A stretch of DNA of 9,395 nucleotides from NCBI GenBank assembly GCA_903858075.1, contig CAIOHI010000142.1:1-9395 (forward strand). The letters are read 5' to 3'. A program made the translations under genes and the position numbers. Positions 7,204-9,395 of this stretch are shown here, piece by piece. The notes beneath the pieces are model-generated. The model was not told where the DNA came from. It ran no database searches and was given only the letters and a program-made list of their open reading frames with translations. How positions within the stretch are numbered: position 1 is the first letter of the stretch; each line of letters opens with the position of its first letter. This stretch comes from an uncultured Actinomycetes bacterium (GTDB taxonomy: Bacteria; Actinomycetota; Acidimicrobiia; Acidimicrobiales; Ilumatobacteraceae).

Positions 7204-8567
7204 GGCTGAATCACCAGCATGAGGTAGTACGCCCCAGGAAGAACAAACAAGAATCCGTCAAACCTGTCGAGCACTCCACCATGACCGCGAACAATGGTGC
7301 CGAAGTCTTTGATGTCGAGGTTGCGCTTGAACATGCTCTCTACAAGATCGCCCAACGGCGCAAGTACCGAGATGACCAGTGCCATGAGCAACCACTCACT
7401 TGCCCTGTTCCAGGTTCCGCTTTGCACACCGATGAGTAGAACGGCACCAAATGTTCCGACTGTTCCGCCAATGAGACCTTCCACCGATTTCGATGGGCTG
7501 ATCCATTCACGTAGTGGTGTGCGACCCGTTGCTGACCCAACGAACAAGGCCATGACGTCGTTTGCCACAACACCAGCCGCAACGATGAACAAAGTGTCGG
7601 TTCCTACATTGAATCCTGAGACGCCAAGACCCGAGTTCGAGTAACGCACAATGAGCGCCGCGTATGAGCCGAGTAGACCAATCCATACCACTGCCATTGT
7701 GGTGATGGCAACGTTCGGCAATGGACCACTTTGCACGCCATTTGCACCGATGAATCCGATGGTTGCTGCCATGAATGCAAAAGTGAACACCAACGGCAAT
7801 GCACCATCACCCATCCAATACGCAGCAAGTGGAGCAGCAACGCAAGCAGCGATGCCGGCAACAGTGGCTGGGCGATAACCCTTTTCAGTGACCTTGTCGA
7901 AAAACTCCACGGCAGCTAGACCGAGTGCAGCAACAATAAAAATCATTACAGCTGCAGGACGCCATACCAATGCCCCAATAAATGCAGCAGCGAGTAATAG
8001 ACCAGCAGTGACTGCTTGTGGCATATCGCGCCCACCAATGCCACCGGTGGAGCGCTGTGAACGCTGCGGCATTGGACGTTGCGACGATGGTCGTGCACCA
8101 CGACCAACAGGCGCTTGACGAGCGACGGGGCGTGAATTGCCACCCGTTGGCTGATGCATTTCGGGTCGACGCGCACGTTCATCGGTGGGGTCGCTGCCGA
8201 TGACCAGGCGTGGTTCACGACGTGCACCAGGAATGGGCGTTGCATCATTTTCAAAATAGCGCGCTTCGCGTGTTGGCTCATCGCGATACGCCGGCTCAGG
8301 TGCAACATTTGGTTGCACTGCAGGCTGCGAAAAAGTTGACCAAACATCGGTGTCGTCTGCTGGTTCTGATTGCAAAAACTTGGGCAATTCACCAGTGGGT
8401 GGTTCGGTCCAATGAGGAAGCGGCCCAGTGTCGTCACCAAATGACAAAACTGGCTCTACTGCATCATCGCCAAATTGAACGGTGCCGAAGTCGTCACCAA
8501 AGTCGGTGCCGTATCCCTCTGCGTCACGATTTCCCGTGTCGTCGCGTCGTTTCCAATCGTCGGTCAT
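7191..8567 (-). CDS. cdsA: Phosphatidate cytidylyltransferase with long disordered N-terminal extension
   Basis: Integral membrane enzyme making CDP-diacylglycerol from phosphatidate and CTP, the branch point for phospholipid synthesis. Of 458 residues, the last ~270 are the enzyme: multiple hydrophobic segments from about residue 183 onward, the ISPSKSVEGLIGG block at 356-368, and the C-terminal signature S411-x-x-K414-R415 ... K420-D421 ... HGG (429-431) ... D434-R435-x-D437. The signature is slightly off the usual form, reading VRGHGG where a leucine/isoleucine and a proline or glycine are common. Residues 1-180 are hydrophilic and probably disordered: the first ~110 are acidic with three FGDD repeats (23-26, 32-35, 43-46), while about 112-180 are rich in Arg, Pro and Gln. 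I prefer the ATG at 8567, with AAAGGGAAG just upstream. An in-frame ATG at 8603 would add 12 residues. The end overlaps dxr by 13 bases. Confidence 0.93.
   Translation of the reverse strand: MTDDWKRRDDTGNRDAEGYGTDFGDDFGTVQFGDDAVEPVLSFGDDTGPLPHWTEPPTGELPKFLQSEPADDTDVWSTFSQPAVQPNVAPEPAYRDEPTREARYFENDATPIPGARREPRLVIGSDPTDERARRPEMHQPTGGNSRPVARQAPVGRGARPSSQRPMPQRSQRSTGGIGGRDMPQAVTAGLLLAAAFIGALVWRPAAVMIFIVAALGLAAVEFFDKVTEKGYRPATVAGIAACVAAPLAAYWMGDGALPLVFTFAFMAATIGFIGANGVQSGPLPNVAITTMAVVWIGLLGSYAALIVRYSNSGLGVSGFNVGTDTLFIVAAGVVANDVMALFVGSATGRTPLREWISPSKSVEGLIGGTVGTFGAVLLIGVQSGTWNRASEWLLMALVISVLAPLGDLVESMFKRNLDIKDFGTIVRGHGGVLDRFDGFLFVLPGAYYLMLVIQPWVK
7209..7215 (-). promoter_or_regulatory. Ribosome binding site for the TTG start of dxr
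   Basis: On the - strand GGTGATT, complementary to the AATCACC-like part of the 16S rRNA tail, lies five bases before the TTG at 7203. It sits within the last codons of cdsA (the Val-Ile of LVIQPWVK) and supports a TTG start rather than a missed upstream ATG. Confidence 0.55.
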
Positions 8568-8590
8568 ATCTTCCCTTTCGGGTAATACAT
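8564..8590 (-). promoter_or_regulatory. Possible eight-codon leader ORF ending on the cdsA start
   Basis: Starting at the ATG at 8590, the - strand reads MYYPKGKI and then TGA at 8564-8566. That stop shares two bases with the cdsA ATG (8565-8567) in the classic ATGA arrangement. GGGTG six bases before the ATG could serve as a weak ribosome site. The reading frame is seen directly; that it is translated or regulatory is only inference, since an ORF this short arises easily by chance. Confidence 0.2.
8570..8578 (-). promoter_or_regulatory. Ribosome binding site for the preferred cdsA start
   Basis: AAAGGGAAG on the - strand lies two bases before the ATG at 8567, its AGGGA core being four bases away. 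Its GGG can pair with the CCC just upstream (8580-8582) across a GAAA loop, so a small stem could partly mask it. Confidence 0.5.
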
Positions 8591-8604
8591 GGGCAACACC
8601 CATG
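8588..8604 (-). repeat. Inverted repeat (6-5-6 hairpin) between frr and cdsA
   Basis: CATGGG and CCCATG form a perfect six-base-pair stem around a five-base loop. No T-run follows on the - strand, so it is not a standard intrinsic terminator. The two arms contain the alternative cdsA ATG at 8603 and the leader ATG at 8590, so pairing would hide both while leaving the 8567 start free. Confidence 0.45.
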
Positions 8605-8612
8605 CAGTTGGT

Positions 8613-9170
8613 TTACACCTCTAGTAGTTCGTGTTCCTTGCGAGAAAAAGCTTTGTCAATGAACTCTATCTGATCGTGCGTTAATTTTTCCAGTTCCTTT
8701 TCCGCACGCTCAAGTTCATCTTTAGAAATATCGTGATCTTTTTCAGCAGTTTCCAAACTTTTGCGCACATCTCGGCGCACGTTACGCACTGCAATTCGGC
8801 CTTCTTCTGCCATTGCCTTCACTACTTTTACGTAGTCTTTGCGGCGCTCTTCGGTGAGCGCAGGAAATGCAAGTCGAATGACCACACCATCATTTGATGG
8901 GTTGAGCCCGAGGTTGGAACTTTGGATGGCCTTTTCAATAGCAGCAATGGCTCCGCGGTCGTGAGGCTTCACCACCAGCATGCGCGCCTCGGGAACCTGG
9001 AACCCAGCAATTTGCTGCAAAGGAACCGTTGCCCCGTAATACTCGACAGCTAATTTTTCCACGATCGAAGGGGTTGCTCGCCCCGTTCGAATAGTGGTGA
9101 ATTGGCCCTGTACATGTTCGACTGCTTTTTCCATCTTGTCGATGGCGTCGAGGAGAGCTTCTTCGGTCAC
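8613..9170 (-). CDS. frr: Ribosome recycling factor
   Basis: Splits the post-termination ribosome together with EF-G and is essential in most bacteria. The 185 residues are exactly the usual length and are collinear with the family. The first part of the three-helix bundle is at 1-30 (with FTTIRTGRATPSIV near 24-37). A beta-rich domain II with LQQIAGFQVPEARMLVV is around 51-67. The long C-terminal helices carry VRNVRRDVRKSLE and a charged stretch ending in KEHELLEV. The start is GTG at 9170, which overlaps the pyrH stop as GTGA. No good Shine-Dalgarno precedes it, so it probably depends on coupling to pyrH translation. The spacer to cdsA is 45 bases to the preferred start. The usual next gene in many bacteria, uppS, is absent. 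Confidence 0.98.
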   Translation of the reverse strand: MTEEALLDAIDKMEKAVEHVQGQFTTIRTGRATPSIVEKLAVEYYGATVPLQQIAGFQVPEARMLVVKPHDRGAIAAIEKAIQSSNLGLNPSNDGVVIRLAFPALTEERRKDYVKVVKAMAEEGRIAVRNVRRDVRKSLETAEKDHDISKDELERAEKELEKLTHDQIEFIDKAFSRKEHELLEV

Positions 9171-9395
9171 CCGACTAGCGTACCCACTGCCTCACCTCTG
9201 AGGATGGACTTCACATTGCCCTGGCGCAAAAGATCGAACACCACAATGGGGATCTTTTGGTCCATGCAGAAGGTAATTGCCGTGGAATCCATTACTTTCA
9301 GGCCCTTGCTCATGACATCAAAATGAGAAATTCGGTCATATCGGGTGGCTGTTGGGTCAAGTTTCGGGTCGGCCGTATACACGCCATCGACGCCA
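9167..9395 (-). CDS. pyrH: UMP kinase, C-terminal part (cut by the window edge)
   Basis: Amino-acid-kinase-fold enzyme phosphorylating UMP to UDP. Only the last ~75 residues are inside the window. They carry the hallmark DGVYTADPK just inside the right edge, followed by RYDRISHFDV, GLKVMDSTAI, IPIVVFDL and the end GNVKSILRGEAVGTLVG, all typical of bacterial PyrH. The frame is open to the right edge, so the gene continues beyond the window and the internal GTG at 9382 is not a start. The stop shares GTGA with frr, the conserved pyrH-frr pair. Confidence 0.96.
   Translation of the reverse strand, partial: GVDGVYTADPKLDPTATRYDRISHFDVMSKGLKVMDSTAITFCMDQKIPIVVFDLLRQGNVKSILRGEAVGTLVG

Noticed and set aside
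7946..8440. 164-residue - strand frame overlapping cdsA
   Set aside because: It is the same strand but a different frame within the disordered CdsA extension. The CdsA frame gives a continuous protein into a clear catalytic domain, so this is a shadow.

Overview
The window is a gene-dense chromosomal housekeeping segment from what is most likely an actinomycetote, perhaps an Acidimicrobiia-like lineage of moderate GC (by eye about 52% over most of the stretch I counted). The reasons are the ProRS N-terminus, which reads like the actinobacterial form; the long disordered N-terminal extension on CdsA; and the pyrH-frr-cdsA-dxr-M50-ispG gene order without uppS. The taxonomic guess is an inference. 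I see no mobile element, CRISPR array, tRNA or rRNA, and no intergenic gap longer than about 45 bases.

Layout: proS and then manA run on the + strand (21-2823), separated by a single base. Everything else runs on the - strand, in transcription order: the 3' part of pyrH (cut by the right edge), frr, cdsA, dxr, an M50 site-2 protease (rseP/rip1-like), ispG, and a nucleoside-phosphorylase-family gene. The two blocks converge tail to tail, and the manA and phosphorylase coding regions overlap by 26 bases.

The - strand block looks like one operon. pyrH/frr share GTGA, cdsA/dxr overlap by 13 bases, dxr/M50 share ATGA, and the M50/ispG and ispG/phosphorylase gaps are 21 and 12 bases. Only the frr-cdsA junction has a real spacer (45 bases to the preferred start), and it holds the most interesting small-scale structure: a hairpin, two in-frame cdsA starts, and an eight-codon ORF ending on the cdsA start codon.

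Functionally the block joins UMP phosphorylation (PyrH), ribosome recycling (Frr), CDP-diacylglycerol synthesis (CdsA), the second and penultimate enzymes of the MEP isoprenoid pathway (Dxr, IspG) and intramembrane proteolysis (M50), so it is a growth and envelope operon. The + strand pair charges tRNA-Pro and interconverts mannose-6-P and fructose-6-P. I found no evidence of a wholly new system. The points worth a second look are a composition switch inside proS, an atypical active site in the phosphorylase-like protein, the CdsA N-terminal extension and the cdsA leader.
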